Assembly: GCA_008828725.1 (NCBI GenBank)
Contig: MEHQ01001459.1
Coordinates: forward strand, 309,125-373,124
Reading direction: 5' to 3'
DNA from: Saccharina japonica
Lineage: Eukaryota; Sar; Phaeophyceae; Laminariales; Laminariaceae
DNA: 64,000 nt
Shown here: positions 32,280 to 44,500 of the stretch, one piece after another
Numbering within the stretch: position 1 is the first letter of the stretch
Layout: every line of letters begins with the position of its first letter
Notes under the pieces: model-generated
Seen by the model: the letters and a program-made list of their open reading frames with translations, nothing else
The model's database searches: none
Told to the model about the DNA's origin: nothing
Program-made: the position numbers and the translations under genes

Positions 32280-35200
32280 TATATAATGGTATGTCTGCTG
32301 TTTGTCATTCGTGTGCTGCGTACTGCTTGTGTATGTTTTCGTCCCATTTATTCTGGGCGCCTACACCTTTCGGTATTTGACGCACCAGCCAGGGTCGCAC
32401 AGAAGGAGGGTAAAAACACAGGACTTTCTTTTTCTTTTAGCTTCTTGTCTGTTACATTTATTTCTGTGTTTCTATCGCTGGGAACTGTATGCCAATATGC
32501 ATTGATCGTATGTGTATAACTATGTTCGTGAATTTTTCGCACTTTTCGAAACTTTTCTCTTCGCACGAGCGCTTTTCGGCAAAACGCTAAGTACCCCGAC
32601 ACGAGAGGCCCCGCGGGACACATTGGTCGAGGTTTGGGCTCGATCCGAGCTCTGTGGCTCACGGGGCGGGCGCTCAAAGTTTTTTTTCCCGCGGGAGTGG
32701 ATAAGACAATTTCCCTGGTTTCTCTGCGAGAGGCTGTATTTTGTACGTACGTGCCAGTAAATAATAATATCCTGTTGTTTGCCCTGCTTTCACGAGATGA
32801 TCATGAGCACACACAGGAGAGCCCACAGACATATCGGTATACCACAGGTAGACAACATTACATGCAGAGAGCGCAACGTTACAACTCTGCATACAAGCAC
32901 CAGCAGGTAACACCGTGCTAGGGTGACACACCCATCTGCGCTGTACTGCCGTGGCTTAGCTGTGTCTATCGGAGCCTGCGGCCGGTAATCCACCACCTAC
33001 CTTCCTGTTGTCCTGATGTGTGTGATTGACCCATGCTCACGCTAGCCCGAAATGTAATGGCCGCTTTGATGAAATAGGAGTATCTCAACTGTCCTTATAT
33101 TTTCGATTGCACGTTTTTCTTCCCTGAAGCCCACTCCAGAAATCTACGAGACCATCCCGATCCGACAACATGCAATGAACACAAACAACGAGGTCACAGC
33201 CCCGCCTAGAAGCACAAGCAGCAGCAACACGTTCCTGTGGCAGGTTCGCCGTGTAGTGCTGTAGCTGTTAGTGGTTGCTTCATCGGAGGCTTGCATCCGT
33301 CATCAGCAATCACCACCACACCTCTCTCTCTCTCTGTGTGTCTCTTCTGCGCTGCTGCCTGCTGCCTACCTGTGCTTGCATGACGTATGTCCGGCCTGTC
33401 GTGCGTATGGCGCGAGCCGCGACAAATAATACTGGAGTTGTACCGGTATTTGGGCAAACATTTTTTGTAATATTAGTCAAATGGTCACCATGTCCGATTT
33501 TGGATGTGTAGGCTTGAGTTCGATCCTCACAGAGATGCATGCTTTTTTTTCCAATTTTGTTTTGTATTGTACGTATAATATAACCCAGACCCCACATATA
33601 AAATATAAGACAGACAGCAAACAAAAAACAAGTGGATTTATTACGTAGGCAGGTGTGGTCGAGAGTCGAGAGTTTGAGCCCCTTCTTCGATGCATCCTTT
33701 TCTACTTCTTCTGCAAATACTATCCCATCACTACTGTACGAGCACGGCTGTGTCCTATGTGTCACGTGTGCGTGCGTGTGCTGTGTATGCCGTGTGTCAT
33801 AGACCTTCCTTACCTTGAGCGCCACAACAATAACATATTGACAAATATGATAAAATGTTTATCGGGATCATTATTAACAAATCTCTAAGAACGATCGAGT
33901 CAATAGTAATGGCTCCATCATATTTCCGAGTATGTTTTATCCCCAAAAATGCAGGTGCAGTTTTTAGAAGGTCTACATTTATGTACAGTAATACTCAGAT
34001 ATTTCATAACGTCGTATTTATGGACTGCCATTATACAATATGATATGCGTATGATACAAAATATCGCATGTTGTTGTATTAGTAGTAGATTTTCGATTCG
34101 TCCCTGCGCCACTCCCCTAGGCACGTCCCGGAGGGGAACCTTGTATATCATATAATACGTACTGCAGTATCACGCAACACAATACCTTACATGATACGTA
34201 TTGCAGTCGAACAATGTAGATGGTATTGGTTAGTTTTCAGATGGAGCATATTGTGTGTGCGGCACAACACTGGCAATGCTGTCGACCGATGAAATTTGCC
34301 CGCCTCAACAGATTGTTCCCTGCTGTATACATTGATTGCCATCGCCAGTCACCTAAAACAGCCGATTTTCCTAATTGACTACGTATTGCTTTTCCGGTGA
34401 CAATGAAAAACAACAAAAACAAGGATTGAAATAGATATACTTCGCTCGCAGTCAAAAGTTACACTATAAACTATTTTCAGTTGGGACAGCCGTCGATGAC
34501 ATTAAAACAAATCGAAATCGGCATCGGCAGTCTAAAAATATCGAAGATCCAAGAAATTCGGGATTTTTGGGCGAGGTACCCCGCCGATAAATGTCATTTC
34601 CCTCATATCCTCTGTTTTTCAAGCCTGTCACAATTCGTTTTGATTTGATTTTCGCTGACCCATGCCTACCATCGAGGAACATATATTATACAAGTTGCGA
34701 GCGAAATAAAACTCGTAAAAAACAACAAAGCACAAAAATCGATTTTCAATCTCATCGGAAAATCAATTCTCAATTATTAATAAGAACGTCGGCTGTTATA
34801 GCTTGTGGCAGGTGCCTATCGTTTGCCATTATTGTCGATCGCAATAGACTGTACGAGGTTTCCATAGGTAAACATTGTTTGTGACAATATAGGCAGTGCC
34901 AATAGTCTTCTCCAAGGGATTGCCAACTGCTACCGGTATATAGTATGTCGGGGAAAATTAATATGCCAATCTACAGCAGTTTCCGACAGAAGGTGATGAA
35001 CGTGCCAATCTATATTATTTACAGACAACGCAATAGACTCGTGCAATGGCCAAGTTTAGAGTGGTGTTTTAGTGTCCATTGCCTATAGAGGCCAGGGTTT
35101 GATTGTATCTGCCAAATATGAATTGTGCCCGGTACCGGGTACTTTGTGCGTATTGCTACAGTACCTATGTGCGCAATGTCCTTTTTGTCTTCGTTCGACT

Positions 35201-35300
35201 TATCACGTAAAAAATCAATGTACCAATGTGTGTATCAGCTACATAACGCAACCGCCACCACGCAGGTACTTCATGCGTTTGCCTGTACAGTCCGTCCCTG
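32280..35300. other. Intergenic between the pogo-like element and gene B
   Basis: No gene is seen. Two tRNA-like 3' halves on the plus strand (box B GAGTTCGATCC at about 33517 and GAGTTTGAGCC at about 33671) are each followed by GATGCAT and a pyrimidine-rich run, so they may be copies of another SINE. The rest is AT-rich, especially 33.8-35.0 kb. Confidence 0.4.
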
Positions 35301-35425
35301 TTCGGTCGTAAATGCTTTCTTCAAACAAACCCACCAAACCTTAACCCACCAAACCCCAATTCCAGCGACACCGCGACTTCCTCCCCAATATTTTCATGTT
35401 GCGATGCTCGTGCGCTTCACCCGCC

Positions 35426-35434
35426 CCTATATTT
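35426..35434 (+). promoter_or_regulatory. Possible TATA-like site of gene B
   Basis: TATATTTTG lies about 60 bp before the chosen ATG. There is no other support. The true transcription start is unknown. Confidence 0.2.
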
Positions 35435-35490
35435 TGATCACAGAACGTCCCGAAGATTCGCACCAATCTGGAGGCAAGACTAAACTCGAT

Positions 35491-35554
35491 ATGGCATGGT
35501 TGACCGCGATGCTTACAGCCGCACTGGCACTGTCCTTCAGTACCGCCGTGCACG
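35491..35554 (+). CDS. Gene B exon 1: start codon and signal peptide
   Basis: MAWLTAMLTAALALSFSTAV followed by H and a split Gly is a textbook signal peptide: short n-region, hydrophobic core, small residues before the end. The frame is open upstream, but starting here puts the hydrophobic core at the N-terminus. Donor gtgagt leaves phase 1, which fits the next exon. Confidence 0.75.
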
Positions 35555-38500
35555 GTGAGTCTGAACCTTAAATCTGTCCACCCGTTCACTATAGTAGGCC
35601 GAAATCGAAATATCAACGGCATGCATAAAAGTTGGAACTCCCGCCTGGATTGAGCTACGGTACCAAAAGATACATGTCTCTGTTACCTCGGTAGGGTTTG
35701 CCATGAGCACATCGATAGCTTGGAGAGAAACTGTAAGCGAAATCTGGAATATGTTAGTGCGCTGGTTGGCGTGACCTTAGACTCGCGTGTTTGAGAGACT
35801 GGTGCGTGTCGAGACGCTGTCTCCATGGGAAACAAAATCGGAGGTGGCACCGAGTGTTTGCCAAGAACGCGGGGGTTAATGGGAGATAGATGCAGGAACA
35901 AATATCCCATGCGACCATTATTGACAGTAATGATAAACTCGATTTCAAACGAAGAGAAAAAAGCGAGGGCAAAACCAATCCAAGAGGAGCACCGAGGGGA
36001 GCAGATAACCGGGGAGTAGAGGTATAGAATGTAAGCGCGACCGCCACTTTATCATCACGGGACAATGCCCACGCTGCTGGAAAGTTCACTCCACACGGGG
36101 CCTTTCACTGACCGACAGTCCGTTTTCTTACAACGGTCCATGCATCGATATTTAGCACCGTTACCAGCATCGGTACTGACGCATGCTAAATCGAGCATAC
36201 ATCCACGATAATAAAATAATACGAGCAGTCCCGCCGCATACATACTAGCTATCCTCATCTATAAATCACACGCGCAGGGTATTCATGCGAATTGACTCCA
36301 CATCAGCGCATATATGGGCTCCAAACGTTCATATGCCTAGCGTTTGGTGACCAAAGCCGAAACAGAATTCCGGCGGAGAAACAACCATGTATTATGTGAA
36401 CCGACGAAGGCATGGACACTTGACTTGCTCGTCCCTTCCGGCGCATCTGCATGGACCCGTGTCTCGTTTGTTGTCGGTTCAGGGCGTAACGCATGCTTGA
36501 CTGCCGAAAGATGCGCTGCCGGTACAACGCAGCTGTGAGTGATATGTATGTCGCACTTCTTCGATCGGAGACAGTTTTTTGTAGACCAGATGGTGATATT
36601 ATTGATAGTAAAGGGGGGCATTTACGCTTTTCACATTGGTGTCTTAGAGCGTTCACTTGCTGGTTGCACGTCGGGGTTACTCGAATTTCAGCGTCTACGA
36701 ATAGGCTCATGCACCGCTATCCTGGAGCTTCCGTTTCAAAATTCCGTGTCATTTCTCTCTGCGCGGTCGTTGCTTGTTGTGCGATGCGTGTCGGTGTGCT
36801 GTTACCGAACCGTGCAGTAAATGTTTGACTTAACAAAGTAAACTCGCACCACACCGTACGTTCCTCAAACGTAAACTCCGCACCGCACAGCACCCTACTC
36901 TTCTGAAAAGAAAAATCCGAACCCGAGTCGCACCGTTTAGCTCTCAGAATAAAAAACGCTAATCAAGCATTTGAGCCTTCGAAATCAAGTTAGTGCGCGC
37001 TGTGGTAGTACGGTGCGGTGCTGTATTTACTGGTTATAGCCGAACCAACCAGCACTGTACGATGTCCAACATCCCCGCGCCGCACAGCACTGCATGGAAA
37101 CCAACAATGCTAATCCTCTGGCACGCGCCGCGTTTGATTCGCCGTACTGCAGTTTAACCATCTTGCCGCACAAGGGCTATATGTTTGTAACCACGAACGA
37201 CTGCGTCCACCTCAACGTGCACACAGTTTATCGCGCCATGTCAACATGACATTAAAGACTACCCACTCGCCCCATTTGCTTGTTTTGACAAAAGATTTTT
37301 CAACAACTGCGGTCTGGCCGACGAAGATTTTCCCGACATCCAAGATTGCTTCGATTTAGCTGGACGGGCAGCAATAAACTACATGTAAGTATAGTTTGCC
37401 TCGTTCTGGGGGAGTAAGGCAGGGGAGCGGTTTGGTCGTATGCGGTCGCCCGGACCAACGCCGTTTTATGACCTTTTCATGCAACTCGCGGTTTTTCAAC
37501 ATTATACGGTATGCTCTACAATGCCTACAAGGGGGGCGAGAGATGTGTGTTGCGGATGCGCTGCGGGTGCGCAGCTACAACACTGTTTGTGTTGTACAAA
37601 GAACTAATATTGTAGCGGATAAGTCCGTTATAGGGTACTGGAGTTGGGGCTCAAGCCTAAAATCTCAAATAGTTTGCACTCCTGCGGAACGACAGTAAGT
37701 TTTCATCGCGTGACGTGTTACCATTACCGCCTCTCGCTACCGTCAGCGGCGTTACGAGATTTAAGTTCACACCGTCACCACCGTTTTGCTGGGCGGGCTT
37801 GATAATCGGAATACGATCCAGGGACAAGACCGAGTGGGAGAATACAAAATATTGAAATTGAAAAAATACCTAGCCGTGCAAGTTTCGACAACAATTACAA
37901 TAGGCACGACGCATTCTGTGCAGAACACACAAGTGCAACCATGCTACCCAACAGTAGCCAGTAGTCTATACCGAGTCGCTGGTCGGTAACACGGCCGCCG
38001 GTAGCGATTTTGGCTCTCTCTTCTCAGAGTTATTGCTGTATTTTGGTGTGAGGTATCTCGCACAGTCTTTCGTTTCTCCAGGAGTGTTGTTCGAATTGTT
38101 TACGGTGTTACCAGTTTCGGAGAAAACAATCTGGAACAGATTGCCTACTGTACATTGGCGTTTGAGTGGAACATGAGACCTGTGTTTCGGTTGAATCGTA
38201 TTTGAAATTGGTTTTTAGAACACAGGAGCATATTGACAATGGTTTAAAATGATACCTTGAAGAAATGGCCAGCGGCGTTGGGTGCCTCTTCAAAAATGGC
38301 CGGGGGGGGATTAAAAACAAATCGGGACCGATTCGCCTGTTCCCCGGGTCCAACACGCCTGTGAAGGTGTTCAAACCTCCGTTTTCAGGATTCAAAAGCG
38401 ATTCGCCGTAAGAGTTGGCCTCGCCACTCGCTAAGGGGTCTAGAGAGTTGGGAGCTCCGTCATCGATCGCTCGCCCACTTTGAGAACTCTCCGTCTCCTC

Positions 38501-41500
38501 CTTCTCGTCCCGTCTTCTTGGACAACCCCGAGAACCCAAACCCAGGCCGTGAGCACTATTCGTCTGTATATATGGTATTCTGAGAAGTGACGCTTGAACA
38601 ACACAACCAGTCAGCTCGACTCCGGGTAGAATGCTCGCCGCTTGGGCCGTCTGCCTGTTCTAACTCAGGGGGCGCGCACATACGGGCGCGGCGGAGATTC
38701 CACCTAGACCTTTACGTGTGCGAAGTCCACTGTCAGTATTTACGGGTATGCGTGCGCACTACATATAGCCAGCTCGAAAAAGGCAGCGCTAGCAAGCGAG
38801 TTCGTTCCGTCACACCGTTAGCAGACAGCCAAGTGTAGCCAGCTGTGGATTTTATACCGTCGCCTCTGGCGTGCTGGCGAAACGGTGGGCCTGTCGACCG
38901 TATCACTCACACTGAAACCGACATGTGTTGCAGTAGTCGCATTCCTTCCTGACAAAACAATTGCCGACGGACGGGGCGACGACTCTCAGTGAGGAAACTA
39001 CCCAAGAGGGGAGCTCCTATTGCAATTCGCTAGCAGTGGCTTTTATAGGAGCGGGCGACTTACTTGTGGCTTTGCTTTGCGAGCTAGGAAGCACTTCCTG
39101 GTGGGACCAAGGTAAGGACGTACACCCAACCCAACCCCCAACCCAAACCTTCACCATAGCCCTGAAACCTTACCCAAACCGAACCCGAAAACAATCTGAA
39201 TGCGGACCACGATTCCGAAATGCGGGCCACAGGTACCCACAGTTTAAGACCAACTCATGCCGTAAAGACCCTTGCTAACGGGTTGTATAATCTCCTCCAA
39301 TAGGACGTGCCCCTTGTCGTTGGAGTCACATTCGAAAAGTATAAATGTATATCCAATAGACTGTTCATGGGGATACGACGTGCACCAATTTGTTTTATCA
39401 TAATCAGGTTTCGGGTGCGGTATGTCGTGCTCCTTAAGCCAGGAACCTTCGAAAACGTAAAGGTGTACTGTACGACCTTACCTTGTGATGCGTCAAACAT
39501 CCACCGTTTTTAGACGTCAAAGTGTCTGGGTTTCCCCCCCTATTGTTTGCGTTTAATGCTGCCCTCTTTCGCTTTCCACTGCGAGACACGCCATTCTGCA
39601 GATCCATGTCAGGCAACGCCTTCACGACGCTACCCTCCGACCTGTTCCAATCAATGGTCGCTCTGGAGAGATTGTGAGTGTCGTTTCCAGATAGGCGGCT
39701 TTATAAAATGGTGCTTGATACTCCAGGACGCGCGTGTGCCGCCGTCCTGGTCAAACCACGATAGTGCACACGACCCCGACGTCTAGGCTCCAAGTGGGTT
39801 ACCTCGTGTTATTTATCGTTCTGATCGTGTTGACGATGCCTTCACACTTAATGACGCTTCCAAAATTTTACCTCTTGGTACTGATGATTGTGACCTTGTT
39901 GAGGCCTTCATATCGAAGAACGGTTTTGCATATCTTTCCACCGTTCCGCGAAAATGGGTATGGATCTTCTTCGCAACGAGAGGCTTTCGCGATTTCTCAC
40001 ACATGGCGAAACAGAAGGCCGCCAAATATATAGAGTAAACCAGCAGCAGAATGGGTGTTTGTACTGCTGTATGTAATAGTACCCGCAACACTCAATCCAC
40101 GCGACCAACAGCCGGCATTGTAAGTCTGGCATCGACGCATGCCGCACATAGCTGGGTGATAGGCAGCAGTGGTAGCGCCACATTGCCGAGGCAGGAACGC
40201 AGTAGTGTTTAACGGCAGTGGTAGTGTAGCAATAGCAGCAGTTGTGGAAGCGGTCTCACATATGGTAGACATCATCGACAGCTGGTTCGTACAACCCTTG
40301 TCCCGCAGCTCTGACAAACCGCGAGCAGAGAGCCACAATTCGTACCCCCTCTGTTCGAAACGTCGCGGTGGCGTACGTAACAAAACTACACCACCGGTGA
40401 TGAATTCAGCAGTACCGATATATTATTTATACGAACTGCGTCCACATTGAGGACAGGTTTGATTGAAAATTAATGTCAACAGCAAGCACACGTCCGATTG
40501 ACACCGTGTGGTCAAACCAAGCCATGAGAAAGGACGCTCAAAAGTTGCCAGTCTTAACCCATCCAAAGACCTCGACCGCTCGAACGTCTACGGGGGATGG
40601 CTTACGGCCTGTTTCGAGTAGAGCGGCCCCAGGATGCAAGTGGACCTTTTGTATCCACGACAGGTGGACATATCGCCTACGTTTTAAGGGCGCTAGGACA
40701 ATCTGTGCGTAGACGGGGTTCTTATTTGTGACGAGCAACGCTCGGGGAGTGCAAAACAATACAAAACGATAGGGGGGTCTCCGAACAATCCCTCTCAGAA
40801 TCCTCCCGTTCAAGAAAACAGCCCCCCCGGCAACTGCCCACGCACCACACGGAACAAAACACGCTGCTGGTGATTGTTCAGCAAGGGTCATTCCACGTTC
40901 AGCACCATAGATCAAAACAGCATGGAGTGGTGGCTTGGTATAGAGTTCATCCGGTATGTTGTATTCGGGTTGTATTGTATCAGTGACATCTCAAAATTCT
41001 TGGTCTCAACACAACCTATTTCTCGCCAGTTGAGGGGTGAGCGACGAGAAGCGCGAGGCGCTGGTAGTCTCATTATCATACTATTATTATAATGATTATA
41101 GTTTTGTAGCTATTAATGGTTCGATCGACCAACGATAAAAGCAAACGTCACCCCACAGTGATATACTACACACTGTTTTCATCCAACAAGCTGAACTCCT
41201 CCTGAACAAACGGACATATACTCACTGCTACTCTGCCACCCCGTCCCTCCCTCCCTCCCTCCCCACGTGTGTCGTTCCGTTGGTTGCGGTCGCCGTGCCT
41301 CGTTAGGTTTTTGACCGGTAGTTCCATCGCTAACATCGACGTCGCGACGTTCCAACCTTCTGCGCCGGTTCTGCAAAGATTGTGAGCAGAAGGAGGGAAC
41401 ACGAAAAATGGGGTAGACACGCTAGCACAGTGCATGCATGATGTGTGAGCTCACGGGCAGTGTTCGATGAGCCGTGTCCATGCGGATACAGCCTTGACGT

Positions 41501-44500
41501 GGTTTCATGCTCAGTGTAACGAAAGGAGCTCTGGCGTCAGTAGTGGCCGGTGCCTGGTACAGTACGAATACTACAAATCGATACTGGCATGTTGGCGTAT
41601 ACCCGTGGAGTTGTCCTCCTAGAAAAACATGCGGCTATTATATCAATACCAGGGAATCATGTATAACCAACAAACAATCTATAAATTTGACCAGTGTTGT
41701 TACCCTTGAGAAGGCCAAGAGCAGTCCGACATACGCTTGCGGTGGCGACTGCGCGGGTAGCGTTGGGGCCGCGGTTTAATACCCCGACTGCCCGTAAAAC
41801 CAGACCAACCGGCCGCGAGGTAGTGTGGTAAACGCCGCAGCTGTCCGTAACCAAGGGTGCGCTAAGGTTGTAGATCCCTTTTTTTTGCCGTTTAACGACA
41901 CTCGGCCAGGTGACTGCTCTGGTGTTCTACAGAACTTTGCGCCAAAGGCTTATGGTTTTGCGGTATGTACCGTCGTGGAATTGATTTTTGAGACGCTGAA
42001 AGCCAACCGAGCTAATTCCACGCGCCCTGGTGGCATAAATGCAATGACAAAAAGGGGGGTACCCCCCTTGCCGCGGTATCAGCGCCGTGGTACTGCCTGC
42101 TCCTCCAAGCTACGGTGGAAATGTACATCTGGCGTGGCCTCCGCACGGTGACGTCAAACGTGATATTCATGACTGCCAACACTTTATTTAGGTCCGGTAG
42201 TGGCTCCGCTATACCGCCGATAAGCGCCAAGTAAAAATACAGGCACTGTTTCGGGGCGACCGGAACTTACACCTGCCGCTGCCACGCTGGTTAGTCTCTC
42301 ATCTGTGTGAAACGGGTTCGCCGACATTGTTGATGGTAACTGGCATTATAGAGGTGACACTACTATGTAATATACGTGATACATATGCACCATCTGCCGG
42401 GGTCGAATGTGTCAATCCAGGTGTCCACATGCAAACACGGACGTGACCACGCCGAGCCGAGCCACCATCTACCTTCTCGAATCTGCACGTTATTAAATGA
42501 ATCGTGTCAGTAGATCTCGTCGTGCTCTCCGTTAAAGTTTTGTATGTTTCAACCTTCGCTACGATACGTCGCGCGTGATCCTGCAGGTTCTTGGATAAAA
42601 ACGCCCTCACCACGATTCCAGCGGGCCTGTTCGACAATATGCCGTCACTTGATTTGTTGTGAGTGGGGTCTACATAGTAGTTGCTTTGCGTAAGGGGGGT
42701 CATTACTACGGGTACCCAGAAGGGGCAGCGCCCACTCTCTCCCTCCTCCGCAGTACCCCCAAGGCATACTCATCTCATGGTAACGTTTGTACCCTTTTCT
42801 CGGCATGTTATGACCGGATAAGCTCCTCATGAGTGAGACATTGCCTGTTTATTATGATCAACAGTATATGCACATGCTAGGTTTCAGAGCTACCAAGCTC
42901 CCTAAACTGATCGTCTCTGTGTTGCGGGAACAAATGCCTTCTCAGTCATGGTGCCAGTGAGTCGTAATTATAATCATCATGTAAGGAGCCCGCATAATAA
43001 GGCACCACGCCGTACATGGCGATCTAAGCACATCATGGAAAATCACACCCTACGACGCTACGACACAAAAAACATGGAAACAGAAAAAAACTGTACATTC
43101 TTCTTGGATAGCGATAAATATCAGTCAGCCAGAAGCAGGTTAGAATCGCACCACCGAAGAGACACATGCTACGATATAGGTGCACCATGTTTTTTTCTGA
43201 GCGCCTCACTTAAGGAGCGTCATACCTCACCGTAACATTTATTTTGGAGGAAAATATAAGTGCTGCCGAATTAGAAATCTCCTGACCGAAGTATGCTCTG
43301 AAACATTATTCGTCACAGAAATGAAAGTCCGACGAATTTGGGCTTAGGAGCCCGATCGTTCAGAAAACAATTCAGCCAAAAAGTGTCACTGGGACTACCT
43401 CAAAGTACCGTAGCTCGCGTCAAGAAGAAGTCACCAGCCGTGTAAAACAGCGCGGTTTGACGCGAGGTAAAAGCCAACATGTTTTTCGTTGCATCGATGA
43501 ACGTCCGCGGCAGGGGACATGAGTTCAGCGACAACTGCAACAAAATGATCGGGTGTCTTTGTCATCCAATGTGATAGGGGGGTCCTCATTTACGAAGGCC
43601 CTGATTATTTCTAGACACTGCCGATTGATGCCGAAGAACCAAGAAAACCAATATACCGGCAGTTTGGTGCCGATAATGCGTTGGGGCAGGAATTAAACTT
43701 ACCTTTCCCGACGAATTATGAAATATGTTTCATTGGCTTCATGATACTGGCATCCTTGAGTTGGCGCATTCGGTAAGTATTTCAAGCGGCGAACTACCAT
43801 GATGGTTTAGTTCAACAACCCTGAACAAACACTGTGTAGACTGTTGTGGACACCGTGTGTGGTCGAAAGTGAATGCCGGGGAATTGCAGCAACATCCTAT
43901 ACGGCCACCAATCCATTTAGTTCAGTGAAACTACTATTAATAGGTATGGGATCTGTTGAAAGTGATTTCGTTTGCCTTTGTCCTTCCCATGCCGGCTTAC
44001 GGCATAGATAGCAATACACGGGAGGTTAAACACATATCTGTTTATAATACATAGTGTACGGTAAGGTGGAGGGAAATAACGGAAACAAACTTCGACTTTC
44101 GTCTGACTCGTTCAGAAATACAATTCCTCACTAAAACACTTAGTACTCGTATGGTGATTGTACAGCCAATCAGTTCACGTTCGTACGAATATGTTTTGAT
44201 AATACGGTGTCTGCAACGGTTTATTGTGTGGTTTTCTGAGCTGATGGAATTCAAATGTCTCAACCGAAGGTGGCTAATATCTACAACGGGATCCTCATGT
44301 CGACGCGCTCCTCCCGGATGCCATCAACCGGAATGAGGAAATTACTGAACATGACATTGACTCCTAGCGTGTTGTTTCTACCCGCTCTATGGAGCAATCG
44401 CCGAGGACCCCGCTGCGACCACGGGCTTCATAGCGTTTGCCCTGTTCACTGATGTTCATCGCCGTGCCATCGTGTTTGCCGTCGCGACGACTAAGGTTTC

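Noticed and set aside
37614..37692. Candidate LRR exon before a gtaagt at 37693
   Set aside because: The phase-2 frame contains a stop and no LRR pattern.
38108..38539. 143-codon minus-strand frame
   Set aside because: No recognised motif; lies within a gene B intron and may be repeat-derived, but I cannot support it.
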